A stretch of 64,000 nucleotides of DNA from Catalinimonas alkaloidigena (GTDB lineage: Bacteria; Bacteroidota; Bacteroidia; Cytophagales; Cyclobacteriaceae). The DNA lies in assembly GCF_029504655.1 (NCBI RefSeq), contig NZ_JAQFIL010000001.1:2547001-2611000 (forward strand). The letters are read 5' to 3'. The notes under the pieces are model-generated. The model saw only the letters and a list, made by a program, of their open reading frames with translations, ran no database searches and was not told where the DNA came from. A program made the position numbers and the translations under genes. Of this stretch, positions 55,975 to 64,000 are shown piece after piece; the first letter of the stretch is position 1, and each line of letters starts with the position of its first letter.

Positions 55975-57543
55975 ATGAAACTAAGCAACATCCTGACCCT
56001 AATCATAGGAGCTATTTTCCTATACGCATGCCAGAATAAGCAGCAAGAAGAAGTAGCGGAACGTGAAGCACGGCAACCCAATATCATTTACATTTTGGCT
56101 GATGACCTGGGTTATGGCGATCTGGGGGTTTACGGACAGGAGAAAATTGAAACACCTAATATAGATGCTTTAGCTAAAAATGGCATACGCTTTACACAGC
56201 ATTATGCTGGCGCACCGGTTTGTGCTCCTTCCCGCTGCGTGTTGCTTACCGGAAAACATATGGGCCACGCATATATCCGTGGTAATGATGAATGGAGAGA
56301 AAGAGGAGAGGTTTGGGATTATGTAGCCATGTTTGAAGATTCAACCCTGGAAGGGCAACGGCCGCTACCGGATACCATCACTACATTACCCGCCTTGCTC
56401 AAAGAGGCAGGTTATGCTACCGGAATGATTGGTAAATGGGGATTGGGAGCACCTAATACGTCATCTATTCCTACCAAGCGGGGATTTGATTTTTTTTATG
56501 GCTACAATTGTCAGCGACAGGCGCATACTTATTATCCATTACATCTCTATGAAAATGAACACAGGGTACTGCTGAACAACGATACAGTACCCCCTAGTGT
56601 AGGCTTAGCAAAAGGAGCTGATCCTAACGCCCCATCTTCTTATGCCAGATTTACACTCAATGAATATGCCCCTGAACTTATGTTCAAGCAGATGACAAAA
56701 TTCGTAGATGAGCATCAACAAAAACCCTTTTTCTTTTACTGGGCTAGTCCAATACCACATATGCCATTGCAAGCGCCCCAAAGATGGGTAGATTATTATG
56801 TGGAAAAATTTGGAGGTGAGGAGCCCTATCTGGGAGATAGATCCTACTATCCTCATATGCATCCTAAAGCGGCATATGCGGCGATGGTTTCTTATCTGGA
56901 TGAAAATGTAGGTAAGCTGGTGAAGCAGTTGAAAGATCTTGGGATTTATGAAAACACACTCATCATTTTTACCTCTGATAATGGTCCCTCCTTTAATGGA
57001 GGGACAGAGTCACCCTGGTTTGATAGTGGCGGGCCCTTTGATAGTGAAAGGGGAAGAGGCAAAGGGTATGTGTACGAAGGAGGTATTCGTGTACCCATGA
57101 TCGCCAGCTGGCCAGCTGAAATAGCCGCTGGAACTACCTCTGATCATATTTCTGCCTTTTACGATGTCATGCCTACCCTTTGCGATGTGGCGGGAATTGA
57201 AGCTCCTGAAGATAGTGATGGTATCAGCTTCTTACCGCTGCTCAAAGGTAATGATGCAGAGCAGCAGGCTCATGAATTTCTGTACTGGGAATTTCCCGCT
57301 TACGGCGGGCAGTTAGCCATCAGAATGGGTGACTGGAAGTTTGTGCAGAAAAATCTAAATGAAGAGCCTACGCTTGAACTGTACAACCTGGCTATTGATC
57401 CCCAGGAAACAAAAAATGTAGCCGAAGAACATCCCGAGCTGATAGAAAAAGCAAAAACTATATTTGAGCAAGAACATACGACTCCTGCTATTGAAAAATT
57501 CAGAATTCCTGCGCTGGAAGCAGCTCAGCTTGGTGAATTGTGA
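55975..57543 (+). CDS. Type I (formylglycine) sulfatase lipoprotein
   Basis: A 522-residue arylsulfatase-type enzyme with a lipobox-like LYAC (Cys19), so probably anchored in the envelope. 'YILADDLGYGDLG' (39-51) is the metal site, and Cys83-Ala-Pro-Ser-Arg87 is the formylglycine motif, followed by 'VLLTGKHMGH'. The active-site Lys is in 'MIGKWGLG'. It needs a formylglycine-generating or anSME enzyme encoded elsewhere. Such sulfatases remove sulfate esters from marine glycans. It heads a sugar-related gene set. Confidence 0.93.
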   Translation: MKLSNILTLIIGAIFLYACQNKQQEEVAEREARQPNIIYILADDLGYGDLGVYGQEKIETPNIDALAKNGIRFTQHYAGAPVCAPSRCVLLTGKHMGHAYIRGNDEWRERGEVWDYVAMFEDSTLEGQRPLPDTITTLPALLKEAGYATGMIGKWGLGAPNTSSIPTKRGFDFFYGYNCQRQAHTYYPLHLYENEHRVLLNNDTVPPSVGLAKGADPNAPSSYARFTLNEYAPELMFKQMTKFVDEHQQKPFFFYWASPIPHMPLQAPQRWVDYYVEKFGGEEPYLGDRSYYPHMHPKAAYAAMVSYLDENVGKLVKQLKDLGIYENTLIIFTSDNGPSFNGGTESPWFDSGGPFDSERGRGKGYVYEGGIRVPMIASWPAEIAAGTTSDHISAFYDVMPTLCDVAGIEAPEDSDGISFLPLLKGNDAEQQAHEFLYWEFPAYGGQLAIRMGDWKFVQKNLNEEPTLELYNLAIDPQETKNVAEEHPELIEKAKTIFEQEHTTPAIEKFRIPALEAAQLGEL

Positions 57544-57619
57544 AGTCTTTTGTGCTTACAAATTTGTGCTGCGTGGAATGTTTGCAGAACTTAGCATTTT
57601 AAAAATCTGAAATACAAAA

Positions 57620-58525
57620 ATGAGTAAACCTACATTACTGGTAATGGCTGCAGGGATGGGAAGCCGCTACGGCAGTCTAAAACAAATAGACGAATTTGGA
57701 CCATCCGGTGAAACCATCATAGATTATTCTATTTATGATGCTATCCGTGCCGGTTTTGGCAAAGTAGTCTTTGTGATCCGTGAATCTATCCTGGCAGATT
57801 TTAAAGTGGTTTTTTATGGAAAATTTTCCGGTAAAATTGAAGTAGACTATGCGCTGCAGGAACTGGATCGTGTTCCTCAGGGGGTAGAAGTGCCTCCTGA
57901 AAGGGTAAAACCATGGGGAACTGGCCATGCGGTTTTGGTCGCTGCAAATAAAATTAAAGAGCCGTTCGCAGTTATCAATGCGGATGACTATTATGGTCAG
58001 CAGTCTTTCCAACTGATGGCAAATTTCCTTTCTAATCTGGACAAAGAAGTGCATACGCTCATAGGCTATCGCCTAAAAAATACATTGTCCGAGCATGGTT
58101 ACGTTTCTCGTGGTATTTGTGAAGTGGATCAAGAAGGCTATTTGAAAAGTGTAACAGAGCGGACCCATATTTATATCAAGCCTGATCAAGCTATAGTATA
58201 CAAAGAAGATGAGGAGGAAGTAAGCCTTAGTGGCGACGAGATTGCTTCTATGAATCTTATGGGATTTACACCCGGTGCATTTGCCCAGTTTGAAGCATCC
58301 TTCAAAGCTTTTATCAAAGAAAACGCGGGTCATTTGAAGAAAGAATTTTATTTGCCTACGGTAGTGAATGAAATAATCAATGCGGGTGAAGCTAAAGTAA
58401 AAGTGTTGAATACATCAGACAAATGGTTTGGAGTTACTTATAAGGAAGATAAAGCAGTAGCCCAGCACAGGCTGAAAGAACTGGTAGAAGCAGGTGTTTA
58501 CCCAGAGAATCTTTGGGGAAGTTGA
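57620..58525 (+). CDS. Sugar-1-phosphate nucleotidyltransferase-like protein
   Basis: A 301-residue GT-A-fold nucleotidyltransferase. The 'MAAGMGSRYGSLKQ' signature (9-22) binds the nucleotide, 'GTGHAV' and 'VINADDYYG' (about 118-126) bind the base and metal. There is no hexapeptide acyltransferase domain, unlike GlmU. The product should be an NDP-sugar; the sugar is not determined. It lies next to a sugar-1-kinase-like gene, giving a kinase/nucleotidyltransferase pair. Confidence 0.85.
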   Translation: MSKPTLLVMAAGMGSRYGSLKQIDEFGPSGETIIDYSIYDAIRAGFGKVVFVIRESILADFKVVFYGKFSGKIEVDYALQELDRVPQGVEVPPERVKPWGTGHAVLVAANKIKEPFAVINADDYYGQQSFQLMANFLSNLDKEVHTLIGYRLKNTLSEHGYVSRGICEVDQEGYLKSVTERTHIYIKPDQAIVYKEDEEEVSLSGDEIASMNLMGFTPGAFAQFEASFKAFIKENAGHLKKEFYLPTVVNEIINAGEAKVKVLNTSDKWFGVTYKEDKAVAQHRLKELVEAGVYPENLWGS

Positions 58526-58549
58526 AAAGTCAAATTCAATTTATTTAGT

Positions 58550-59704
58550 ATGGGTATTGGGGATAAATTTCAGGTGGATGAAATCATCAGCAAGTTTAAG
58601 GTAGGGGATGATGATTTTGACTATAAGCCTTTTGGTTCAGGCCATATCAATGATACTTTTTTAGTCTTTGATAATCAACACGGAGAGGCAGATGAGGCCA
58701 CGCAGCGTAAATACCTTCTCCAGCGGATCAATCATGAGGTGTTCAGAGACGTAGATGGGCTCATGCGGAATATGAATTTGGTGACCACCAGACTCCAAAG
58801 TGAGTTGGGAAAATCTGAGGAAATGGATTTTACCACGGTGCGCATCATACCTGCACATGACGATAAGCTCTACTACCTGGACTCATGGGGTAACTATTGG
58901 AGAATGCAAACTTTTATTCCCAATAGTACGACTTACGATAGGGTTACCTCTGAAAAGCAGGCTTTTGAGGCAGGTTATGCGTTTGGTAAATTCCAGCTCT
59001 TGCTGGAAAATATAGATGTCAACAGCTTAAAAGAAACCATACCTGATTTTCATAATATGGAGTACCGCTTCAAAAATTTTGAGGCAGCCCTACAAAAAGA
59101 TGCGGTCAGCAGAAAGGCCTCCGTTGAGAAAGAGATCCTATTTGCTTTAGCGCGGCAGGAAGAGATGGAAAATCTTTATGAGCAGGTAAAAAACGTAAAA
59201 GTCCCTATCCGAATAACGCATAATGATACCAAGTTCAACAATGTACTTCTGGATAAGCATACGCATAAAGCAATTTGTGTCATAGATCTGGACACCGTGA
59301 TGCCAGGGGTAATTTGGTATGACTTCGGGGACTCTATCCGTACAATCGTCAATACTGCGGACGAAGATGAAGTTGATTTAGCAAAAATTGAAGTAGATAT
59401 AAATTTTTTTGAAGCTTTTACCCAGGGATATTTACAGGAGACTGCTCTTCTTCTCACCGAACTTGAAGTAAACCAACTTGCTTTTTCCTCTCGCTATATG
59501 ACCTTCATCATGGGCCTGCGATTTTTGACAGATTATCTCTCGGGTGATGTCTACTACAAAACGAAACATGAGCATCAAAATTTGCAGCGAGCCAGAGCCC
59601 AGTTTAAGTTGGTAAGCCAGATGGAAAGAAAATCAAATGAGATGGAAGAAATTGTGTTGAAAACCTATCACCATTTTACGGATCATTCTGTTTCATCTGA
59701 ATGA
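58550..59704 (+). CDS. APH-fold sugar kinase, NahK-like
   Basis: A 384-residue kinase of the aminoglycoside phosphotransferase fold. The catalytic 'ITHNDTKFNNVL' (about 222-233) and the metal-binding 'VIDLDTVMPG' (about 244-253) match N-acetylhexosamine 1-kinase (NahK)-type proteins, as does 'GSGHINDTF' at the N-terminus. NahK phosphorylates GlcNAc or GalNAc at C1. A nucleotidyltransferase precedes it by 24 bases and a symporter follows, suggesting a salvage route for a sugar. Confidence 0.8.
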   Translation: MGIGDKFQVDEIISKFKVGDDDFDYKPFGSGHINDTFLVFDNQHGEADEATQRKYLLQRINHEVFRDVDGLMRNMNLVTTRLQSELGKSEEMDFTTVRIIPAHDDKLYYLDSWGNYWRMQTFIPNSTTYDRVTSEKQAFEAGYAFGKFQLLLENIDVNSLKETIPDFHNMEYRFKNFEAALQKDAVSRKASVEKEILFALARQEEMENLYEQVKNVKVPIRITHNDTKFNNVLLDKHTHKAICVIDLDTVMPGVIWYDFGDSIRTIVNTADEDEVDLAKIEVDINFFEAFTQGYLQETALLLTELEVNQLAFSSRYMTFIMGLRFLTDYLSGDVYYKTKHEHQNLQRARAQFKLVSQMERKSNEMEEIVLKTYHHFTDHSVSSE

Positions 59705-59809
59705 CATTTTTGAGATAGACCTCAACAAGAAAAGATGTGTTTTGTTTGCTGCATATCAAATTAAAAAACCTTTATTTGTAAAATCTAATTTTACCACAAT
59801 AACGATAAA

Positions 59810-61621
59810 ATGATTTTAGGCACACTAGACTGGACCATTATCATAGGTTTCTTCATCATCTCTCTACTCATTGGTATTTATGCTTCACGCACTGCCGGCA
59901 AAAGTGTCGCGGACTACTTTCTCTCCGGGCGAAATATGCCCTGGTGGCTGCTGGGAGTCTCAATGGTAGCGACTACCTTTTCCTGTGATACGCCCAATCT
60001 GGTTACCGATATTGTAAGGCAAAATGGTGTAGCCGGTAACTGGGCCTGGTGGGCTTTTTTGCTTACAGGTATGCTCACCGTGTTTGTGTATGCTAAGCTA
60101 TGGCGTCGTTCTGATGTAACCACCGACCTGGAGTTTTATGAACTGCGATATAACGGTAAGATGGCCGCTTTTCTCAGAGGATTCCGGGCTTTATATCTTG
60201 GCGTATTTTTTAATATTATGGTAATGGCTTCAGTTTCACTGGCAGTGATCAAAATTGGTGCGGTGATGCTCAACTGGCCGGCATGGCAGACTTTACTAGT
60301 ACTTTTAAGCATTACCGGTCTATACAGTACCATCGGTGGATTAAAAGGTATCCTGCTTACCGACTTCTTTCAGTTCATCATTTCTATGATTGGTACGATC
60401 GGCGCGGCAATTATACTGATCAATTTACCGGAGATCGGTAGCCTGGAAACTTTGGTGAATCATGAAAATGTAGTGCCTAAAACCAATATTCTGCCTGATT
60501 TTTCAAATATGGATATGGCGATTACATTGTTGATACTTCCTATCGCCGTACAATGGTGGAGCGTGTGGTATCCGGGCGCAGAACCCGGTGGTGGTGGATA
60601 TATCGCCCAGCGTATGTTGTCTGCCAAGAACGAAAAAGAAGCGGTAGGAGCTACCCTGTTTTTTAATGCCGCGCACTATGCACTCCGTCCCTGGCCCTGG
60701 ATTCTGGTGGCATTGGCATCATTGATCGTATTCCCAACACTTGAGAGTATGAGAACGGCTTTCCCTGGCATTGATCCTGAAATTATTCAAAATGATTTTG
60801 CCTATCCCGCTATGTTGAGTTTTTTACCTACCGGATTTTTAGGTCTTGTGGTGGCTTCCCTGATTGCCGCTTTCATGTCAACCATCTCTACCCAGATCAA
60901 CTGGGGGTCATCCTATGTGGTGAATGACTTTTACAAGAGGTTTGTCAATCCGGATGCATCTGAAAAGCAACTCGTTTACGTGGGTAGACTCTCCACGGTA
61001 TTGTTATTGGTGGTTACCGGCTTATTCGCATTATTACTCAGAAATGCGCTGCAGGCATTTGATATCCTGTTACAAATTGGCGCCGGTACAGGCTTAATCT
61101 TTATACTACGCTGGTTCTGGTGGCGTATCAACGCCTTTAGCGAACTTGCTGCGATGGTCATTTCGTTTATGGTAGCTTTATATTTAGAGTTTATTCATCC
61201 CTATACTGGCTTAGAACTGCCCAGCACCGGAGGAAAACTCCTGCTTGGCGTCGGTATAACTACCGTGGGCTGGTTGATTGTTACTTTTCTCACCCGCCCT
61301 ACCGATACACCTACCCTAAGAAGTTTCTATAAAAGAGTATATCCAGGTGGGCCGGGATGGAAAAAAGTAGTTGAGGAGGCCGAAAAAGAAGGCGTGATGC
61401 TGGATCAAAACCAAAAAGGCTGGGATGTGCCTCAGGGCATCATCTGTATGATATTAGGGGTAATCGCAGTATACAGTGCCCTGTTTGCTACCGGACAGTG
61501 GTTGTATTCCAATACAGGCTTAGCATTACTCTTTACAGGACTGGCCATTGTTTCCTCTTTCTTCTTATTTAAAGTCTGGGGAAGAATGAATAAAAAATCA
61601 TCAGGCGTATTAGCCAAATAA
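59810..61621 (+). CDS. Sodium/solute symporter (SSS family)
   Basis: A 603-residue membrane protein with about 14 helices, in the sodium:solute (sugar-type) symporter family. 'DYFLSGRNMPWWLLGVSMVATTFS' (about 35-58) is the family signature and the Na-site region is intact; 'STIGGLKGILLTD' follows. It likely imports the sugar released outside and phosphorylated inside by the preceding kinase. The next gene downstream is separated by a 390-base spacer with a hairpin. Confidence 0.92.
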   Translation: MILGTLDWTIIIGFFIISLLIGIYASRTAGKSVADYFLSGRNMPWWLLGVSMVATTFSCDTPNLVTDIVRQNGVAGNWAWWAFLLTGMLTVFVYAKLWRRSDVTTDLEFYELRYNGKMAAFLRGFRALYLGVFFNIMVMASVSLAVIKIGAVMLNWPAWQTLLVLLSITGLYSTIGGLKGILLTDFFQFIISMIGTIGAAIILINLPEIGSLETLVNHENVVPKTNILPDFSNMDMAITLLILPIAVQWWSVWYPGAEPGGGGYIAQRMLSAKNEKEAVGATLFFNAAHYALRPWPWILVALASLIVFPTLESMRTAFPGIDPEIIQNDFAYPAMLSFLPTGFLGLVVASLIAAFMSTISTQINWGSSYVVNDFYKRFVNPDASEKQLVYVGRLSTVLLLVVTGLFALLLRNALQAFDILLQIGAGTGLIFILRWFWWRINAFSELAAMVISFMVALYLEFIHPYTGLELPSTGGKLLLGVGITTVGWLIVTFLTRPTDTPTLRSFYKRVYPGGPGWKKVVEEAEKEGVMLDQNQKGWDVPQGIICMILGVIAVYSALFATGQWLYSNTGLALLFTGLAIVSSFFLFKVWGRMNKKSSGVLAK

Positions 61622-61671
61622 GCTAATTCAAAATTGTAACGTATCCGCTGCGCTTTTTGAGTGTACAGGAG

Positions 61672-61712
61672 ATGCCGAGCGTGTACACGTACGACGTGTA
61701 CACGTACGGCAT
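61672..61712. repeat. Long perfect hairpin in the symporter 3' spacer
   Basis: ATGCCG (61672-61677) pairs with CGGCAT (61707-61712). Inside, CGTGTACACGT (61680-61690) pairs with ACGTGTACACG (61694-61704) around a three-base loop ACG. That gives 17 base pairs with one two-base internal loop. The 14-base unit CGTGTACACGTACG also occurs twice as a direct repeat (61680, 61695). No T-run follows directly. It could be a terminator-type, protein-binding or REP-like element. Confidence 0.75.
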
Positions 61713-61754
61713 GGCAATGCAGGGTGCGAAAGCTAAAAATTTTGTTCAGGCATC

Positions 61755-61768
61755 GGAAAGCGCTTTCC
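61755..61768. repeat. Perfect 14-base palindrome
   Basis: GGAAAGCGCTTTCC is a perfect palindrome, 42 bases downstream of the long hairpin. It is a candidate protein-binding site or a small hairpin. Confidence 0.35.
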
Positions 61769-61784
61769 TGCTTTCAGGATTTTT
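61766..61784 (+). terminator. Weak hairpin with T-run
   Basis: TCCTG (61766-61770) and CAGGA (61775-61779) with a four-base loop, followed by five Ts. It may terminate the symporter transcript. Confidence 0.35.
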
Positions 61785-62010
61785 GTTTCTTGCCCCGGCA
61801 GTCGGAGATACTAGGTAAAGTGGTCAATGCTAAGCGCTGTAAAGTTAAAACGTACATATTTCTAAAAGAAAGTTCTGCTTCAGTATACGCTATTGCATGA
61901 CTTTTTTATTTTTCAACGACATAATGTCAAAACTACCCCCTAGCTATACCTGAGATTGTAAAATTTAAAATAATGTACTAGCTTATTTTTCTAATCAAGG
62001 ACCGAAGGAT

Positions 62011-62631
62011 TTGGAAGAGTTTGAAATTAGTCTGCTGGTAAAGAAAATAGCCAAAGGGGATAGTGCCGCTTTCAAGCTTTTTTTTGATAAGCTTTACCCC
62101 CGAATGTATCGTCTTGCTTTCTTCTATGTCAAATCGGATGTATTAAGTGAAGAACTGGTATCGGATATTTTTTTAAAGGTATGGAACAATAGGAAAAAGC
62201 TACCTGAAGTTAAAAAGCTTGATTTTTATCTGTACCAAGCCGTAAAAAACCAATCACTAACCTATCTGAAAAAAGAATCCCAGCTTTCAACCATTGACCT
62301 TCCTGCGCTCAAAAGTATGCGAATAGAATATAGTGAGCCGGAGAGTATTATGATTGCCAGAGAACTAGCTGTAAAAATAGAAAGCGCAATCAGTGAACTG
62401 CCAGATAAATGTGAGATGATATTCAGGCTTGTGCGTGAGGAAGAAATGTCTTACAAAGAAGTGGCAGAACTCATGGACATATCCTCCAAAACTGTAGAAA
62501 ACCAGATGAGCATTGCCATCAAAAAATTGAAAGCCACCCTGGATGCTTACCAAAATTCAACATCTGATTCCTCACATATTTCTTTAATGTTTTTGCTGCT
62601 TCTCTTAGATATCTTATCCCGTAGCAATTAG
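62011..62631 (+). CDS. ECF sigma factor (FecI-like)
   Basis: A 206-residue sigma-70 family ECF protein. Region 2 ('PRMYRLAFFYVKSDVLSEELVSDIFLKVW', about 30-58) and region 4 ('YKEVAELMDISSKTVENQMSIAIKKL', about 150-175) are clear. In Bacteroidota such factors are held by a FecR-type anti-sigma factor and switch on SusCD-type receptor genes, and both neighbours are here. The only start in the right place is TTG at 62011. Confidence 0.9.
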   Translation: MEEFEISLLVKKIAKGDSAAFKLFFDKLYPRMYRLAFFYVKSDVLSEELVSDIFLKVWNNRKKLPEVKKLDFYLYQAVKNQSLTYLKKESQLSTIDLPALKSMRIEYSEPESIMIARELAVKIESAISELPDKCEMIFRLVREEEMSYKEVAELMDISSKTVENQMSIAIKKLKATLDAYQNSTSDSSHISLMFLLLLLDILSRSN

Positions 62632-62767
62632 TAATTTGGAAAAAACATGTCTGATTGTAGCCTGTAAATAGATTTTTTGTTCTATTTCTACGTATTATTT
62701 AAATTTTTTTTATCATCCTTTGGGGGTGCTTGGCTTTTTCATGGTCTATTCTTAAAAAAGCCTGAGA

Positions 62768-63790
62768 GTGAACTCGTATCTGACACTAATTGCCAAAAAG
62801 CTTTCCGGAGAAATTGAACCGGAGGAAGATAAAAACCTTCAGTCCTGGATAGATGCTTCTACAGAAAATAAAAATCTATTCCATAAGCTTAAGGATATCT
62901 GGCAGAATGGAAAGCTTGAGCCTAGAATCAGCGGACAGGAGCAGACCTTCGCGAAAATTGCTGATCAATTAGGCCTAGCGAGTCATGAAAATGTATCCCA
63001 TAACAATCAGCCTGCAAGTTTTAGAAGGTACTGGTTCTCTGCAGCTGCTGTACTACTTCTGTGCTTAGGTACTGCATTATTTTTCTTTTGGCAGGCTACA
63101 ACTGATCTGCCTGAGGCGGAAACCCTGGTTGAGAACAATTCGGTGGAGCGGATCACAAAAAGTAATTCCCGAGGCCAAAAATCCATCATTCACTTACCGG
63201 ATGGTAGTGAGGTGAGGCTAAATGCTGAGAGCTATCTGGAGTACACCAAAGATTTTAAGACCTCTCGTGAGATAAAACTAGTAGGTGAAGCTTTTTTTGA
63301 TGTCGCAAGAGATACCACGCACCCATTTACCGTCACCACAGGTGATATTAAAGTCAAGGTTTTAGGCACCTCATTCAATGTACGGGCTTTTCCTTATGAT
63401 GAAGAAATGAGTGTGGCAGTAGCCAGCGGAGTGGTAGAAGTGGAAAAAAAAGAAAATCGTAAACAAAGAAGGTTAAGTCAGTTGCATCCTCTTGAAATGG
63501 TGGTAGTTAACCACAAACGAGGGGATTTTGAAGTAAGCAGTTTTGATCCTGATAAAATACTTGCCTGGAAGGAAGGGGTACTGGTTTTCCAGAAAGAGTC
63601 GTTTGAAGAAATCATCCATAAGCTTGAGCGGTGGTATGGAGTAGATTTTATCATAAAAAGAAGCATGCCGGTCACTGATGGCTTCACGGGTCGTTACAAT
63701 AATCCCAGCTTAAAAGTGGTGCTGGAAGGCATGAGTTACTCCTCTGATTTTACATATACCATTGAAGGAGATACAGTCATTATTCAATAA
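62768..63790 (+). CDS. FecR-family anti-sigma factor
   Basis: A 340-residue protein with a cytoplasmic N-terminal part (1-87), one membrane helix (about 89-108) and a periplasmic FecR domain (about 130-230). A C-terminal DUF4974-like domain contacts the receptor's signalling domain ('LERWYGVDFIIKRS' onward). The start is GTG at 62768. It lies 136 bases after the sigma factor gene and 132 bases before the SusC-type receptor. Confidence 0.92.
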   Translation: MNSYLTLIAKKLSGEIEPEEDKNLQSWIDASTENKNLFHKLKDIWQNGKLEPRISGQEQTFAKIADQLGLASHENVSHNNQPASFRRYWFSAAAVLLLCLGTALFFFWQATTDLPEAETLVENNSVERITKSNSRGQKSIIHLPDGSEVRLNAESYLEYTKDFKTSREIKLVGEAFFDVARDTTHPFTVTTGDIKVKVLGTSFNVRAFPYDEEMSVAVASGVVEVEKKENRKQRRLSQLHPLEMVVVNHKRGDFEVSSFDPDKILAWKEGVLVFQKESFEEIIHKLERWYGVDFIIKRSMPVTDGFTGRYNNPSLKVVLEGMSYSSDFTYTIEGDTVIIQ

Positions 63791-63922
63791 CAAATAGATC
63801 AATGATGAAATACGATAGCAGTTAACATTACCTCTTTGCCCGAAAGTTTACTAAGCGACTATGCGAACATATTAGCAAAAGTAAGCCTCTTAAATTTATT
63901 ATTCATTAATACAACCTAAGCA

Positions 63923-64000
63923 ATGAAAACAATTTACTACTCTCTACTGGTCAAGTGCTCCAGACATATATTGTTTGGACTGGTCTTGCAGTCTGTACTC
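63923..64000 (+). CDS. SusC/RagA-type TonB-dependent receptor, 5' end only
   Basis: Only 26 codons lie in the window. They read as a long signal peptide ('MKTIYYSLLV', then 'LFGLVLQSVL'), the form typical of SusC-family receptors directly downstream of FecI/FecR genes. The ATG at 63923 is the only plausible start. The barrel and a SusD partner would lie beyond the window. Confidence 0.6.
   Translation, partial: MKTIYYSLLVKCSRHILFGLVLQSVL

Noticed and set aside
55975..61621. A full polysaccharide utilization locus
   Set aside because: No SusD, glycoside hydrolase or lyase lies in this stretch; the SusC-type gene starts only at 63923, so the label is not supported by what is visible.
61661..61900. 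A 79-codon frame over the hairpin region
   Set aside because: Its Arg/Cys/Thr-rich start is made by the GTGTACACGTACG repeats, and the rest has no coding character.

Overview
The window is a gene-dense, AT-rich stretch of a Bacteroidota chromosome, most likely a marine member of the Cytophagales. Signs of this are four promoters of the Bacteroidota type (a TTG/TTTG -33 box and a TAnnTTTG -7 box), a general lack of Shine-Dalgarno sites, an alternative complex III operon, Sus-type FecI/FecR/SusC genes, NtrY-like and PAS kinases, and many lipoprotein signals. The genus is not determined. No insertion sequence, integrase, phage gene or CRISPR array was seen.

Layout. 1-1815: SRP RNA with its promoter and terminator, a transaldolase-type aldolase, a short conserved protein and an FtsE-type ATPase. 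1954-6561: a very large AsmA/DUF748-like membrane-anchored protein, meeting the CCA-adding enzyme gene tail to tail. 10564-6558 (minus strand): a tight run of two tandem STAS-like paralogues, a soluble PAS histidine kinase, a degenerate YrdC/Sua5-like protein and cca. 10813-13868: an OmpA-family lipoprotein-like or secreted protein and a divergent M28 peptidase. 14068-16166: ribosomal protein S1 and tRNA-Cys, each with a clear promoter and terminator.

16490-33493 is a 17-kb respiratory unit. ActA to ActF (alternative complex III) oxidise quinol and pass electrons through c haems to a CuA/haem-copper oxidase (subunits II, I, III, III-like and IV). Haem A synthesis enzymes (CtaA, CtaB), an SCO-like protein, a DUF420 protein and two small CxxC proteins follow in the same direction, so enzyme, cofactor supply and assembly factors lie together.

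33795-43809: a giant NtrY-like kinase translationally coupled to a giant outer-membrane protein, then a TonB-dependent-receptor-like barrel. 44403-49888: a third STAS-like protein, a 58-residue protein, a minus-strand run of GH1 glycosidase, MurG-like glycosyltransferase and LpxH-like phosphoesterase, a lipid kinase and a small gamma-glutamylcyclotransferase-like protein. 50105-55371: five two-component genes in a row, including a sigma-54 activator. 55975-61621: a sulfatase lipoprotein, sugar nucleotidyltransferase, NahK-like sugar kinase and a sodium/solute symporter, which together look like a route for release, uptake and activation of a sugar. 62011 to the end: an ECF sigma factor, a FecR anti-sigma factor and the first codons of a SusC-type receptor cut by the window edge.

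The points most worth a second look are the kinase/STAS/degenerate YrdC/CCA run, an EF-hand-like loop inside the DUF420 oxidase-assembly protein, an SCO-like protein without an obvious copper-binding histidine, the sulfatase-to-symporter set, and a long perfect hairpin at 61672-61712.
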